Source: Flavobacterium daejeonense DSM 17708 (GTDB lineage Bacteria > Bacteroidota > Bacteroidia > Flavobacteriales > Flavobacteriaceae). From it: a DNA stretch of 64,000 nt. Where the stretch lies: positions 1 through 64,000 of the forward strand of contig NZ_AUDK01000024.1 of assembly GCF_000425425.1 (NCBI RefSeq), written 5' to 3'. The notes beneath the pieces are model-generated. The model did not search any database, was not told the DNA's origin, and worked only from the letters and a program-made list of their open reading frames with translations. Positions 35,404 to 45,489 of the stretch are shown here, piece by piece. Position 1 is the stretch's first letter, and the number at the start of each line of letters is the position of its first letter. Both the position numbers and the translations under genes were made by a program.

Positions 35404-36093
35404 TTATTGTATATTAAGAGTATATATAGGACTAAAACTACTACTGGTTCCATCTGAAGATTTTATTCGCCAATAATAAGTTCCCGCATCCAACTGAACA
35501 TCTAAAGAAGATGCACTCAAATTAGAATATTCAGTTTTAGGTGTTTGTTTTCCATCTACCTTATCTAAATATACAGTATAAGTTAAATCATCTCCATCTG
35601 GATCTGAACCTTCCCATTCCAATGAAACAGTACCCGTAGCTAGCGTTTCACCAAACTCAGGACTCAAAATTGTAGCAGGAAACGGTACATAATTTTCCTG
35701 AGGTTCACCCACAAAGAAGAAATTCCAAGTTTGACTCACAGCTGTTTTTTCTCCTTTAGAATTTCTGGATATCACATACCATGAATAAGCATGATTATGA
35801 ACCAACTCCAATTCCTTTTTTGTTTTATAAATATCTCTATAAGTAATATAGTTTTCACCTGTTTCTAAATCGGTTACTACAATATCATATATTTGAGCAT
35901 TTTCTGCTCTTTCCCATTCAAAAAACACTCTGCTTTTATCTCCAATAGTGTTTATACCTTCTTCACAACTTTGCCCTTTTAAAGGTGAAATTAAAGTTAC
36001 AGCTTCAGGCAGAATATCCTGAACTTCGTCTTTGGTACATGAAAGAGCCAAAAACAAAGTCATCCCTAAAATTAATTTTAATTGATTTTTCAT
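35404..36093 (-). CDS. Lipoprotein with two fibronectin III-like domains
   Basis: The protein has 229 residues with a lipobox Cys19 (LALSC). Two Ig/fibronectin III-like domains follow: about 30-125 (RVFFEWERAENAQIYDIVV, HAYSWYVISRNSKGE) and about 135-229 (VSLEWEGSDPDGDDLTYTV, GTYYWRIKSSDGTSS). No catalytic motif is seen. Its start overlaps the stop of the multi-domain glycosidase by 4 bp, so the two are translationally coupled. It is probably a surface glycan-binding or spacer protein. The SusE/F analogy comes from operon position alone, and the ligand is unknown. Confidence 0.75.
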   Translation of the reverse strand: MKNQLKLILGMTLFLALSCTKDEVQDILPEAVTLISPLKGQSCEEGINTIGDKSRVFFEWERAENAQIYDIVVTDLETGENYITYRDIYKTKKELELVHNHAYSWYVISRNSKGEKTAVSQTWNFFFVGEPQENYVPFPATILSPEFGETLATGTVSLEWEGSDPDGDDLTYTVYLDKVDGKQTPKTEYSNLSASSLDVQLDAGTYYWRIKSSDGTSSSFSPIYTLNIQ

Positions 36094-39000
36094 TTTTTGA
36101 TTACTTTAAAAGTTTGATTAATGTCTCCATCTGAAATTTTAACCAGATAAACACCTGCTTGTAAATCACTCAAATCAACACTAAGAACATTTGATTCTAC
36201 TTTCTCTTGTTCTTGCAATACACATCTTTGTCCAATGTCAAAAACCTGAACGTCCACAGATTTACTTTCTGTTTTAACAAAAATCTGAACCACATCTGAT
36301 GTAGGATTAGGATATAATCTTAAACTTTCTGAAACATATATTTTTTCAAAATAAGATCCCTGACACTCTAAATCTCCTCTAACTGCTACACTGTTAGTAC
36401 CACTTTGTAAATCTATATCGTACGAACCTTTTACATAAACCTTTTCTTCTCCATTAATACTAACATAAAATCGGTCAGCACCATTTAGTTCTAAATTTAA
36501 CACTCCTGATTTATTATCAAATTTTGAACTTACATCAATAGTTTCCGGTTGAGTCACATCGATTTCAAAACACTGTTCGTAATCTGCAATACCGTCTATT
36601 GTAAAACATATATTGTAAGTACCCGAAGTAAGATCTTTAAATTCATAAAAACCAGTACCAGCAGGTATAACAATAGGATCACCCTCAGACATTTGAACCA
36701 TATACTTATAATCTGTGTTTTTAAGTTCAATACTTATATAACCATCCGATTTTCCATTACAGCTTACATTTCGGGATAATATTTTATAATTGTCAGGTAG
36801 TGAAAAAACACAGGCATTTTCTCCGGGATTAAACTCATAAATGGCTGCATCTTTAGCACCAAGATTAACTGCCAAAGATCCATCCTTTAAAGTAAAACGA
36901 CTTCCTGTAAACAATTCTCTTACACAGTAACCTCCACTAACTAAACCAAGACGTTCTATGTTAATTTGATAAGCTTTAGCTGCGTTTCCATAATTTAATA
37001 CGACTAGATAGTTTTTACCATTCACTTCATTCACAAATAATTCACTTGCAGAGGTGTTAGAATTACCTTCCACAGGTGTAAAAGCAGTACCAACCTTAAC
37101 TAAATCAAGTAAACTTTGGTTTTGCAAAAGTTTTTTTGCAGCATCAACCCATGCACCGCTTACAGAAAAATCATCTCCGTTAACAAAAGAACCATTTACA
37201 ATTCCTGATGCCATTCTGGCACGATTTTCTCCTTCGGTAACTCCGGTAAAAACAATATGGTCTCCATCAATATAATCATATAATTTAGATTGCCACCATC
37301 CATAAGTGTTACTGTTTAGTGTGTATTCTGAAGAATTTATATCTGCCCATGCATCACAGGCAATTCTGCGCATATGTGCATATCTACCGGTAGCCATATT
37401 AGGTGAAATAGCCGCATATACTAACATATCATTACCAATTCTGTTCAACAAATATTCCATACCTTCTTTATAAGCCTGCATCCCTGTGGTTACATTGGCA
37501 TTATAAAATTGATCTGCTTCAACAGCTGCGTGCCCAAGAAAATCCAGTTTAATCATTTCAAATCCACTTGCCTTGAATTTATCAATGGCAAAATTAATTC
37601 TGTCTTTAGTTCCCGGATGTGTCGGGTCCATAGCTCTACCTCCATCAATAATTGTAACGTTTCCATTAACCTTAGTCCAGGCTGCCGGATAGCGGTGACT
37701 GCTTCCTTCTATCTGTCTATCCCAATCTCCCCAATCAACAAAAGGTGTCCAATAAATTCCCGCTTTTAAATTATGCGCTTTGCAATACTGTACAAATTCA
37801 TTCAACTTACTAAAATCACCTGTCAATCCTCCGGAAACCATGTTATCCCAATATGAATCCAAATCGATAAAAGCAGTATCTCCACTTCTGAACATTGGAA
37901 TCTCATTTGCAAAAAATTCTGCATTCGCAATTGCTTTATCAAAAGTTAATTTATCTTTAATAACACCCCAACTATTCCATCCTATTGGGGTAGCCTTATT
38001 CCATTGTGCAATATATCTTGTATCTGATTTGCTTGTAGCCACGGCATAATCTTCCATTCCAGTACGCCAATCGTCATAAAACCCTATGAACACTTTTGGT
38101 GATTTTACACTACTTCCTTTAATTTTTCCATGTTCAATTTGATCTCTTGTTACATTAGAAGCTGTATAACCTCCCCAGATACGGAATTTAGACAAATTAT
38201 TTCCAATACCTTCTGTTTCTACGCCAGTTTTCCATATATCATGTTCAACAGAACCTACAATGAAACCGTTTCTGCTGTTATTTTCATAAAACGCTGTAAC
38301 CTCAGAACTAATATTACTTACAGTGCTAGACATTGATTTAGATTGATATCGTACAAATGCATCGTTATCAAAAGGAACAAATAACACTCTGTTATCTCCT
38401 GTCTTATCAATATTAACCTCTGAAGAAACCAAAGGAGCCATATAATTACTTTCTAAAGAAGTTCCTTCAATTGAAACATCCATTAAAAAATAAGGTTTCC
38501 CATCATAAACATAAAAAATTTGCTTCATTGGCGGATGTGTACCACCGGTCAAACTAACAATTACTTTATTTCCACTTCCTATATTATCTGAGAAAGTACT
38601 TTTATTAATTGTTCTTTGCGTATAATCTTTAGATGTATATACTGCACCGGAATTATTAGACAACTCCGAATAAGCATCTTTAATCATTAATTGATCACCC
38701 TGATAGACATTAATAACACCTGTTGTCGTATTATATGCGATTGTACCGTTATCTCCATACTCAAAAACATCACAATTAGCACAACTTCCGACAGCTCCTG
38801 AAGACAATCTCAATGAAAAGGCATCAATATTAGGTGCCCAACCACTATCATTAAAAAACTTTAAAGTATTAACTCCTGCAATCAAATCTATACTGACATC
38901 CTGATTAGCGTATGAATCCCAATTTCCTGACCAACAAGATAATTCGGCAGCAGTTCCACCATTTGCCGAAACGAACATAGTTCGTGGATCGCCTGAATTG

Positions 39001-40370
39001 AAAATCATTTTTAAGTTATAAGTTCCCGCTTCGGGAATAGTAACATCATAAGTCATGTAGCGGTCATAACCTAAATCGCCTACTTGCTTTCCTCCGGAAC
39101 AACTAGTACAATTTTGGATAGTAGCAACTCCAACCAGTGTCGAACCGGTTTCTGCCTCATAATAAGTTGCCGCAGTAGGCAAAAGCTCCAGCGAAAATCC
39201 ATCTATATTAGGTGCCCAGTCATTAGGATTATAAAACTTTATCTTATTGACACCTGATGCCAATTTTACCTCTACTTCACGATCTGATTTTGTATTCCAC
39301 TCTCCATTATTACAAAGAAGTCGTGCCGGAGCATCATTATTGGCAGCAATAAAAATAGAACGATCCTGAGCTGTAGAATACCCAAATTTCAATTTGTAAG
39401 TTCCTGCCTGAACAACAGTAACATCATAAGTAAAATAGCGTTCAAATCCTAAGTCTCCCACCTGCTTTCCTCCTGAACAGTTACCACAATCCTGAGCACT
39501 GGCAACACCAAATAAAACACCATTCTCAGCTTCATAATAAGTACTGGAATCTCTTTCTTTTAACCTTAATGAAAAAGCATCAATATTAGGAGCCCAACCA
39601 TTATCATTGTAAAACTTTAAAGTATTAACTCCACTAACTAAATTTACAGTCACATCCTGATTGGCATATAATCCCCAATCAGCTGACCAACAAGTAAGCA
39701 TTACCGGACTACCATCATTTGCTGATATTGATACAGATCTCGCATCACCAGAATTGAAAACCAATTTTAAGTTATAAGATCCAGTTTCCGGGACTGTAAC
39801 ATCATAAGTCATATAGCGCTCATAGCCTAAATCATTCACTTGTTTCCCTGCTGAACAATTGCTACAATCTTGAACGGTGGCAACTCCATACAGAGTAGAA
39901 CCCGTTTCGGCTTCATAATAAGTTGCCACATTAGGTAGAAGTTCCAGCGAAAAACCATCGATATTAGGAGCCCATCCATTAGGGTTATAAAACTTTATTT
40001 TATTAACACCGGCAGCCAATTTTATTTCTATTTCACGATCTGATTTAGTACTCCATTCTCCGTTATTACAAACAACTTGGGTTGGAGATTCTTCATTAGC
40101 AGAAATAAAGATAGAACGATCCTGAGCTGTAGAATAACCAAATTTTAATTTGTAAATTCCTGTCTGGGCAACGGTCACATCATAAGTAAAATACCGCTCA
40201 TAACCTAAATCGCCTACCTGTTTCCCTCCTGAACAGTTACTACAATCCTGAATACTGGCTATCCCAAATAAGGTACCAGCCTCCGCTTCATAAAAAGTTT
40301 GCGCATTCAAATTACTGCTAAGAATGAGTAATATAAATCCAAAAAAAGTAATTATTTTTTTCATATTCAT
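36090..40370 (-). CDS. T9SS-secreted clan GH-D-like alpha-galactosidase with four CBM6/35-like modules
   Basis: The protein has 1426 residues with a signal peptide ending at LNAQ. Four tandem modules follow (about 25-144, 150-270, 277-396, 402-522), each opening with YYEAE or FYEAE and closing with WAPNID-F-L, the layout of CBM6/CBM35 jelly rolls. The catalytic part (about 530-1190) has GWNSWG, DLDSYWDNM and DPTHPGT. Candidate nucleophile Asp943 lies in IKLDFLG and candidate acid/base Asp1006 in RRIACDAW. Ig-like segments (about 1195-1340) lead to a T9SS type A sorting domain (LYPNPTSD ... AGVYLVKISDG ... FKVIKK). The fold call rests on clan GH-D-like motifs (GH27/GH36 type), and the exact family is uncertain. 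A paralogue without modules or sorting signal is encoded at 61647-63680. Confidence 0.82.
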   Translation of the reverse strand: MNMKKIITFFGFILLILSSNLNAQTFYEAEAGTLFGIASIQDCSNCSGGKQVGDLGYERYFTYDVTVAQTGIYKLKFGYSTAQDRSIFISANEESPTQVVCNNGEWSTKSDREIEIKLAAGVNKIKFYNPNGWAPNIDGFSLELLPNVATYYEAETGSTLYGVATVQDCSNCSAGKQVNDLGYERYMTYDVTVPETGSYNLKLVFNSGDARSVSISANDGSPVMLTCWSADWGLYANQDVTVNLVSGVNTLKFYNDNGWAPNIDAFSLRLKERDSSTYYEAENGVLFGVASAQDCGNCSGGKQVGDLGFERYFTYDVTVVQAGTYKLKFGYSTAQDRSIFIAANNDAPARLLCNNGEWNTKSDREVEVKLASGVNKIKFYNPNDWAPNIDGFSLELLPTAATYYEAETGSTLVGVATIQNCTSCSGGKQVGDLGYDRYMTYDVTIPEAGTYNLKMIFNSGDPRTMFVSANGGTAAELSCWSGNWDSYANQDVSIDLIAGVNTLKFFNDSGWAPNIDAFSLRLSSGAVGSCANCDVFEYGDNGTIAYNTTTGVINVYQGDQLMIKDAYSELSNNSGAVYTSKDYTQRTINKSTFSDNIGSGNKVIVSLTGGTHPPMKQIFYVYDGKPYFLMDVSIEGTSLESNYMAPLVSSEVNIDKTGDNRVLFVPFDNDAFVRYQSKSMSSTVSNISSEVTAFYENNSRNGFIVGSVEHDIWKTGVETEGIGNNLSKFRIWGGYTASNVTRDQIEHGKIKGSSVKSPKVFIGFYDDWRTGMEDYAVATSKSDTRYIAQWNKATPIGWNSWGVIKDKLTFDKAIANAEFFANEIPMFRSGDTAFIDLDSYWDNMVSGGLTGDFSKLNEFVQYCKAHNLKAGIYWTPFVDWGDWDRQIEGSSHRYPAAWTKVNGNVTIIDGGRAMDPTHPGTKDRINFAIDKFKASGFEMIKLDFLGHAAVEADQFYNANVTTGMQAYKEGMEYLLNRIGNDMLVYAAISPNMATGRYAHMRRIACDAWADINSSEYTLNSNTYGWWQSKLYDYIDGDHIVFTGVTEGENRARMASGIVNGSFVNGDDFSVSGAWVDAAKKLLQNQSLLDLVKVGTAFTPVEGNSNTSASELFVNEVNGKNYLVVLNYGNAAKAYQINIERLGLVSGGYCVRELFTGSRFTLKDGSLAVNLGAKDAAIYEFNPGENACVFSLPDNYKILSRNVSCNGKSDGYISIELKNTDYKYMVQMSEGDPIVIPAGTGFYEFKDLTSGTYNICFTIDGIADYEQCFEIDVTQPETIDVSSKFDNKSGVLNLELNGADRFYVSINGEEKVYVKGSYDIDLQSGTNSVAVRGDLECQGSYFEKIYVSESLRLYPNPTSDVVQIFVKTESKSVDVQVFDIGQRCVLQEQEKVESNVLSVDLSDLQAGVYLVKISDGDINQTFKVIKK
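38805..40298 (-). repeat. Four in-frame CBM repeats arranged as an A-B-A-B duplication
   Basis: The coding repeats occupy about 40298-39939 (A1), 39923-39561 (B1), 39542-39183 (A2) and 39167-38805 (B2). A modules share KLKFGYSTAQDRSIFI and CNNGEW; B modules share NSGD, CWS and YANQDV. A1 resembles A2 and B1 resembles B2 more than A resembles B. The order suggests a two-module unit of about 756 bp duplicated once. Confidence 0.85.
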
Positions 40371-40391
40371 TATTTTTAATAATTAAAACGG

Positions 40392-40423
40392 ATTCCCGAC
40401 ACTCATAAAAAAGTGTCGAGAAT
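40392..40423. other. Intercistronic stem-loop between susD and the T9SS glycosidase gene
   Basis: CGACACT (397-403 of this kb) pairs with AGTGTCG (412-418), and the stem extends by ATTC/GAAT with one mismatch. It sits in the 63-bp gap between susD and the glycosidase gene. No strong U run follows, so mRNA processing or partial attenuation is more likely than full termination. Confidence 0.55.
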
Positions 40424-40433
40424 TACCTCAAAT

Positions 40434-41948
40434 CTAGTATCCCGGATTTTGATCCTCTTCATTTATTGACTCATTTTGTTTAATTTCTGATTCTGGTATT
40501 GGAAACCATTTATGAAATTCAGCTATGGTACCTGATGCCTTAGCCCAAGGATTACGTTCCTTTATATAATTTACAAAATTACCTGTCCTTATTAAATCCA
40601 TTCTTCTCCAACCTTCAAAACCAAGTTCCCGCATTCTCTCATCCATTATTTTCACTCTAAACTCTTCTTTAGACAAACTAGAAGACCATTCTTTTCCTGC
40701 CGGCAAAGTACCTCCATAAGCTCTTTTCCTCACTGTTGTATTAACTAAATTAACTGCCTCTGCCGTTTTTCCTAATTCATTTAAACATTCTGCTTTACAC
40801 AATAAAATATCTGCCAAGCGTAAGTAATAAATTAAACCTCCACAATACCAAAAATTCTGCTTCCCCTGCGTTCTTATATCTTCAAATTTTTTAGTATGAG
40901 GCTCTAACTCATCACTTTGTCCGGTCCAGGTAATTTGAGGTACTCTGCCATCAGGCAACTTAAAATCATATCTTATACTTGCCGTTTTTCTGGTATCGCC
41001 ATCCTCTCCTACCCAAACATCAGAATGATAATATTGTGTTGGAAGTGCTAAATCATAACCTCCAAAATAAGTATTTGAATCAAGATCTGCTACTGCTCTC
41101 GAACCGGCATGATGTTGAACCATGTTATTATCAGGCGACTGATTAATAAACTGAAATGCATATATCGATTCACTTGAATTTTGATTCAAAGTTGTATTAA
41201 ACAAATCTGCATAATTAGGTAAAAGGGAATAATTTGGAATGACCATATCAAAATATGCAACAGCATTTTCATAATTTCGAACTCCTGACTCTACTGGTGC
41301 ATATAGATAAACTTTTCCTAATAAGGCTTGAGCTGCACCTTTTGTTGGTATTTTCTTATTTTGCTGAGTTAGAGGCAAATGCTCTGAAGCAAACTTTAAA
41401 TCATCTATAATAAATTGATATACATCAGGTAATGGTTGTCTTGATTCTCTCATATTCTTCAAATCAATAATCGGTATCTCTCCCCACAACATAACCAAAT
41501 CAAAGCAGACAGATGCTCGAATAAAAGCTGCCTGCGCTTTAAGTTCATCTGATTTAGCATAATATACAGCCTTTGCTGCTGCACTTACTACTGGCCAACG
41601 TTTACTCCACTCTCCTGCCAAAGTACTATTACTAGCATTTAGTGCTCCATTATATTTATCTAAAGCTGCCTGAGTATTATTTTCCTGAATTTGTTGACCA
41701 CCTTGTTTTCCTTCATCACTTCCCAAAGTAAAATACAAAGCACTTCTGTCCTGACGTGTATTTCTCCATTGTGTATATAACCCTGATATTAATAATTCAA
41801 GGTTTTCATCTTTTCCATAAACTTCTTCTTCTGTTAAACTTGTTTTTGGAGTTTCATCTAAAAAGTCTGAACAGGATGTAAATCCAAATAACAGTAAGAA
41901 AAGTATGTATATTGATTGTGTGATTTTTATGATTTTTATCTTTTTCAT
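40434..41948 (-). CDS. SusD/RagB-family glycan-capture lipoprotein (region B)
   Basis: The protein has 504 residues with a lipobox Cys26 (GFTSC) followed by SDFLDETPKTSLTEEEVY, a classic SusD start. Further family marks are ELLISGLYTQWRN, QAAFIRASVCFDLVMLWGEIPI, the GYDLALPTQYY region, YYLRLADILLCKAECLNELGKTAEAV and MDERMRELGFEGWRRMDLIRTG. It pairs with the SusC encoded 31 bp upstream and should present the region B glycan, probably alpha-galactosylated judging from its neighbours. Aromatic residues are plentiful in the ligand-side loops, but the ligand cannot be named from sequence. Confidence 0.94.
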   Translation of the reverse strand: MKKIKIIKITQSIYILFLLLFGFTSCSDFLDETPKTSLTEEEVYGKDENLELLISGLYTQWRNTRQDRSALYFTLGSDEGKQGGQQIQENNTQAALDKYNGALNASNSTLAGEWSKRWPVVSAAAKAVYYAKSDELKAQAAFIRASVCFDLVMLWGEIPIIDLKNMRESRQPLPDVYQFIIDDLKFASEHLPLTQQNKKIPTKGAAQALLGKVYLYAPVESGVRNYENAVAYFDMVIPNYSLLPNYADLFNTTLNQNSSESIYAFQFINQSPDNNMVQHHAGSRAVADLDSNTYFGGYDLALPTQYYHSDVWVGEDGDTRKTASIRYDFKLPDGRVPQITWTGQSDELEPHTKKFEDIRTQGKQNFWYCGGLIYYLRLADILLCKAECLNELGKTAEAVNLVNTTVRKRAYGGTLPAGKEWSSSLSKEEFRVKIMDERMRELGFEGWRRMDLIRTGNFVNYIKERNPWAKASGTIAEFHKWFPIPESEIKQNESINEEDQNPGY

Positions 41949-41979
41949 CTTCTTAAGTTTAAAAATTTATCATTAAATA

Positions 41980-44900
41980 TTAAAAACTGATATCTAATCC
42001 AGTCACTATCATCTTTGCAGTTGGATACCAATCTCCATTTTCAGGATCATATCCTTTATATTTTGTCCAAGTGTATAAATTGTTACCACTAACATAAACC
42101 CTCAAATTAGACAAACCAGCTTTCTCTAACACGGATTTAGGTATATTATAAGACAAAGTAACTGTTGACAGTCGTAAATAAGAAGCATCCTGAAGTCCCC
42201 ATGAAGTATCTCCGGTACCAAATCGCTGTGCATTATCATAAGTAACTCTTGGAATATTAGTATCAGTATTAATTGGCGTCCATCTGTTTAACATATCTTT
42301 ATGAGCTGGTCCAAAACCATTACTATTCATTAATCCTTCATAATAACCACTAACTTTTGTAGCTCCATACGAATAAGTAAAAACTGCATTTAAGGATAAA
42401 TCTTTCCACGAAAATTGAGATGAAAAACCTCCATAAAATTTAGGATCTTGTTTTCCAACAATCACCCTGTCATTTTCATCAATAATCCCATAACCCTCTT
42501 CTCCTTCTTTTTGTTGATCTTTTGGAAGTATATCTCCTGGTTGAAGTGTTTTCCCAGGAAGTTGTAAACTGTTTACATAATCCATATCTTCTTCCTGAAT
42601 AATTCTGTCAAATTGATATGAATAAATTGAATTTAAAGATTTCCCCAGAAAAAAGTTACCTGTTCTTTGAATTTCCGTTCCGGTAAATCCTCCAAAATTA
42701 TATATAGCATCCACATCGCCATATAATTTTGTCACCTTGTTCTTATCAGCTGAAATATTAGCAGATACATTCCAATTAAAATCATCATTAACAATTAAAT
42801 CACCAGCAACAGAAACTTCAAAACCTTTATTGGTCATTTCTCCAATATTTTCGATAGCAGCATTATATCCGGTAATCGTACTTAGTGTTCTTCTCATTAA
42901 CAAATCTGAATTGACAATGTTAAAATATTCAGCATTAACCGTTAAACGCTTATTGAGAAGTTGTAAATCCAGACCAACATTAAGTTGTTTTTGTTTTTCC
43001 CAGTTAAGAGCAGGAGTTCCCCTAACCCCTGAAGAATTAAAAGAGACACTTCCATTCGAATAAACTGGCTCATACAAACTGTAAAAAGAATAATTAGGAA
43101 TATTCTGATTACCAACACTTCCGTAACCAAATCTTAATTTCATTAAATCAAACAACTGCTGATCTTTCATAAACTCTTCTTTGGCTACATCCCAAGAAAC
43201 GGCAACTGAAGGAAAGAACCCCCATTTGTGTCCTTCTGCAAATTTTGAAGACCCATCATAACGACCTGTTAAAGTCAACATATATTTCCCATCATAACTA
43301 TAATTCAATCTTCCCAAATAAGACATTAAAGTAGCGGTTGTAAAATCAGAGCCTAAACTAAAATTAGTTTTATCAAACGCACTTCCTAGATCATAATAGC
43401 TAAAATCATCTGTCGGAAAATCTCTCGCTAATACATTGGTATAATTGAAATTATCCTTACTTAAACTTGTTGAAAAAAGTGTTTTAAGACTACTTTTTCC
43501 AAAATTAGTATCATAGGTAATAGAGTTATCCCATTGATAATAATTAGAATGATCTAAATTATGTATAGCTCTTCCTAAATAAGAACCTCTCTTTGCCTGT
43601 TGTATATCACGAGGAACATATTCATAATATTCCTGATCAACAAAATTAATTGCAAAAGTAGTACGTGCAGTTAGTCCTTTCAACGGATTTATTTCAGCAT
43701 AATTAGAAGATGCAATCATACTTCTTGATCGATCTTTTTTGATTTTAAGTGTATTCAAAGGATTTTCTGCATTAATATCCCAATTATTTCCCCATGCCAG
43801 ATATAAAGTATCTTTATACCTTTCAATAGGCAATAATGGATTTGCTCGACGAGCATCTTCAAAAACATCCCCATCAACCTCTTTACTTATTGATTTTGTA
43901 TAAGAAGTATTAGTCCCAACTTTCAACCAAGGTTTGATTTTACTATCAGCATTAATTCTACCTGTATATCTTGTGTTTGAAGAATTTTTCATCAAACCTT
44001 GATCATCAATATATCCTAAACTCATATAATAAGAACCTTTATCCGATCCTCCTGAAAAACTTAAAGCATGATTCTGTTCAACCCCATTTCTGGTCACTTG
44101 TTTTAACCAATTATAATTTTTACCCTGAGCATAAGTTTCCTTTTCATAGTCAGCAAACCAATTAGAATTTTCCCCTAACAATGCTTCATTTATAAACTGT
44201 TCTTTCGGAGCATTAGGATACTGCGAAAAATAATCATCCGCTACATGAGAATTCATTAAAGCATCAATCCTTAACTGATACATATCTTTAGCTCCCAACG
44301 TTAAGTTTTCATTGGTAAAATCTTTCATACCAACCCAAGTTTTATAAGTTATTCTACCTTCTCCTTTAGAACCTTTTTTGGTAGTAACAACTACCACCCC
44401 ATTTGCTCCACGAGAACCGTATAATGCAGTCGCACTGGCATCTTTTAGAATATTAACAGAAGCCACATCATTAAGATTAGTTAAATTAAAATCTCCATCC
44501 ATGATAATACCATCAACCACAAAAATTGGATTTCCGCCATATTGTAGTGAATTATTTCCACGAATTTTGATACTGGCATTACCGCCTGGAGAAGGATCAT
44601 TCTGGATAAAAACACCCGCAGCCCTTCCTTGAAGAGCATCGTTAATACTAGTTACAGGACGTTCTTCAAGTGTTTTTTGATCTACATTCACAATAGCTCC
44701 GGTAAGATCTCCCTTTTTAACAGAAGCACCTACTATTACAATTTCATTCAATGATTCGCTGCTAGATTTCAAAACAACATCAATAATTGTTTTACTTGCT
44801 ACTGCAACTTTCTTTGTTTCAAAACCTATATAACTAAAAATCAGAGTGGCTTCTGATTTCACTCCTTTGACTTCATAATTCCCATCAAAGTCTGTCACAG

Positions 44901-45051
44901 TACCAATGTTTCCTCCTTCAACAAGAACATTCACCCCTGGTAAAGGTAAATTATCCTCATCTGTCACTTTCCCTTTTACATTTTGAGAAAGAGCAAAATT
45001 AAACATCAACACCAATGACACCGTACAAAAAATTGTCATTCTATTCATCAT
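41980..45051 (-). CDS. SusC/RagA-family TonB-dependent outer-membrane transporter (region B)
   Basis: The protein has 1023 residues with a signal peptide ending near FALSQ. It has a carboxypeptidase-regulatory-like domain (about 22-95: VKGKVTDEDNLPLPGVNVLVEG, FDGNYEVKG, LIFSYIGFETKK), SusC motif NEIVIVGASVKKGDLTGAI, plug motifs KIRGNNSLQ, PIFVVDGI and DASATALYGSRGANGVVVVTTKKG, and a barrel ending GLDISF. It heads the operon SusC, SusD, T9SS glycosidase, fibronectin lipoprotein. Its promoter region carries CTATACTA repeats shared with two other promoters in the window, so import of this glycan appears co-regulated with the downstream sugar-processing units. Confidence 0.95.
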   Translation of the reverse strand: MMNRMTIFCTVSLVLMFNFALSQNVKGKVTDEDNLPLPGVNVLVEGGNIGTVTDFDGNYEVKGVKSEATLIFSYIGFETKKVAVASKTIIDVVLKSSSESLNEIVIVGASVKKGDLTGAIVNVDQKTLEERPVTSINDALQGRAAGVFIQNDPSPGGNASIKIRGNNSLQYGGNPIFVVDGIIMDGDFNLTNLNDVASVNILKDASATALYGSRGANGVVVVTTKKGSKGEGRITYKTWVGMKDFTNENLTLGAKDMYQLRIDALMNSHVADDYFSQYPNAPKEQFINEALLGENSNWFADYEKETYAQGKNYNWLKQVTRNGVEQNHALSFSGGSDKGSYYMSLGYIDDQGLMKNSSNTRYTGRINADSKIKPWLKVGTNTSYTKSISKEVDGDVFEDARRANPLLPIERYKDTLYLAWGNNWDINAENPLNTLKIKKDRSRSMIASSNYAEINPLKGLTARTTFAINFVDQEYYEYVPRDIQQAKRGSYLGRAIHNLDHSNYYQWDNSITYDTNFGKSSLKTLFSTSLSKDNFNYTNVLARDFPTDDFSYYDLGSAFDKTNFSLGSDFTTATLMSYLGRLNYSYDGKYMLTLTGRYDGSSKFAEGHKWGFFPSVAVSWDVAKEEFMKDQQLFDLMKLRFGYGSVGNQNIPNYSFYSLYEPVYSNGSVSFNSSGVRGTPALNWEKQKQLNVGLDLQLLNKRLTVNAEYFNIVNSDLLMRRTLSTITGYNAAIENIGEMTNKGFEVSVAGDLIVNDDFNWNVSANISADKNKVTKLYGDVDAIYNFGGFTGTEIQRTGNFFLGKSLNSIYSYQFDRIIQEEDMDYVNSLQLPGKTLQPGDILPKDQQKEGEEGYGIIDENDRVIVGKQDPKFYGGFSSQFSWKDLSLNAVFTYSYGATKVSGYYEGLMNSNGFGPAHKDMLNRWTPINTDTNIPRVTYDNAQRFGTGDTSWGLQDASYLRLSTVTLSYNIPKSVLEKAGLSNLRVYVSGNNLYTWTKYKGYDPENGDWYPTAKMIVTGLDISF

Positions 45052-45489
45052 TGTTTATTAAATTTTGGTTGTTAATTAAATTATAAAAAATTTACTATTC
45101 TATACTATACTATTTCATTGCAATTATACAAAATATTTTTTGTGTATAATCATCATATACATTAAAAAAAAAAAAAAAATGACATCTTTCTAATTAACCC
45201 CCTAATTGAAATAGAAAAATCCTAAAATTTAATAATATGGGTAAAAAAATTAGAAAAGAACTAAAACAAAATTGATTTAATTAGAAAAATACAAGTTGAA
45301 TAACTTATATCAAAAACACTCTTACAATTTAACTTTAAGTTAAATTTTTAACTCAAATTAAATAATATGCAACACCCGTTAGTATTCAAACAAAAAATAA
45401 ACACATAAAGTAATACATAAAATCCTCAACAAAAATTATTATTTTAAAATTCATATTTCTGAAAAACAATACACTCATGAATTGCTATT
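45052..45489. other. Regulatory gap between susC (region B) and the DUF5107 gene
   Basis: No gene was found. It contains the CTATACTA operator and a -7 element near the susC end, and an A tract of at least 14 bases around 45165-45179. The rest (45180-45489) is AT-rich, with no stem-loop convincing enough to call a terminator for the DUF5107 gene. Confidence 0.6.
45093..45128 (-). promoter_or_regulatory. Promoter -7 and CTATACTA operator of region B susC
   Basis: CTATACTA occurs at 45100-45107 and again, overlapping, at 45105-45112, preceded by TACTATT. The 15-mer TACTATTCTATACTA (45093-45107) is identical to one at 63707-63721. The -7 element TATAATTG on the minus strand (45121-45128, one mismatch to TAnnTTTG) lies 8 bp upstream, so the repeats would cover the transcription start. 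No good -33 TTG was found. Confidence 0.6.

Noticed and set aside
45165..45179. Long A tract upstream of region B susC
   Set aside because: It could be a phase-variable run, but AT-rich intergenic DNA here has many such tracts and it does not lie between promoter elements that I can place.
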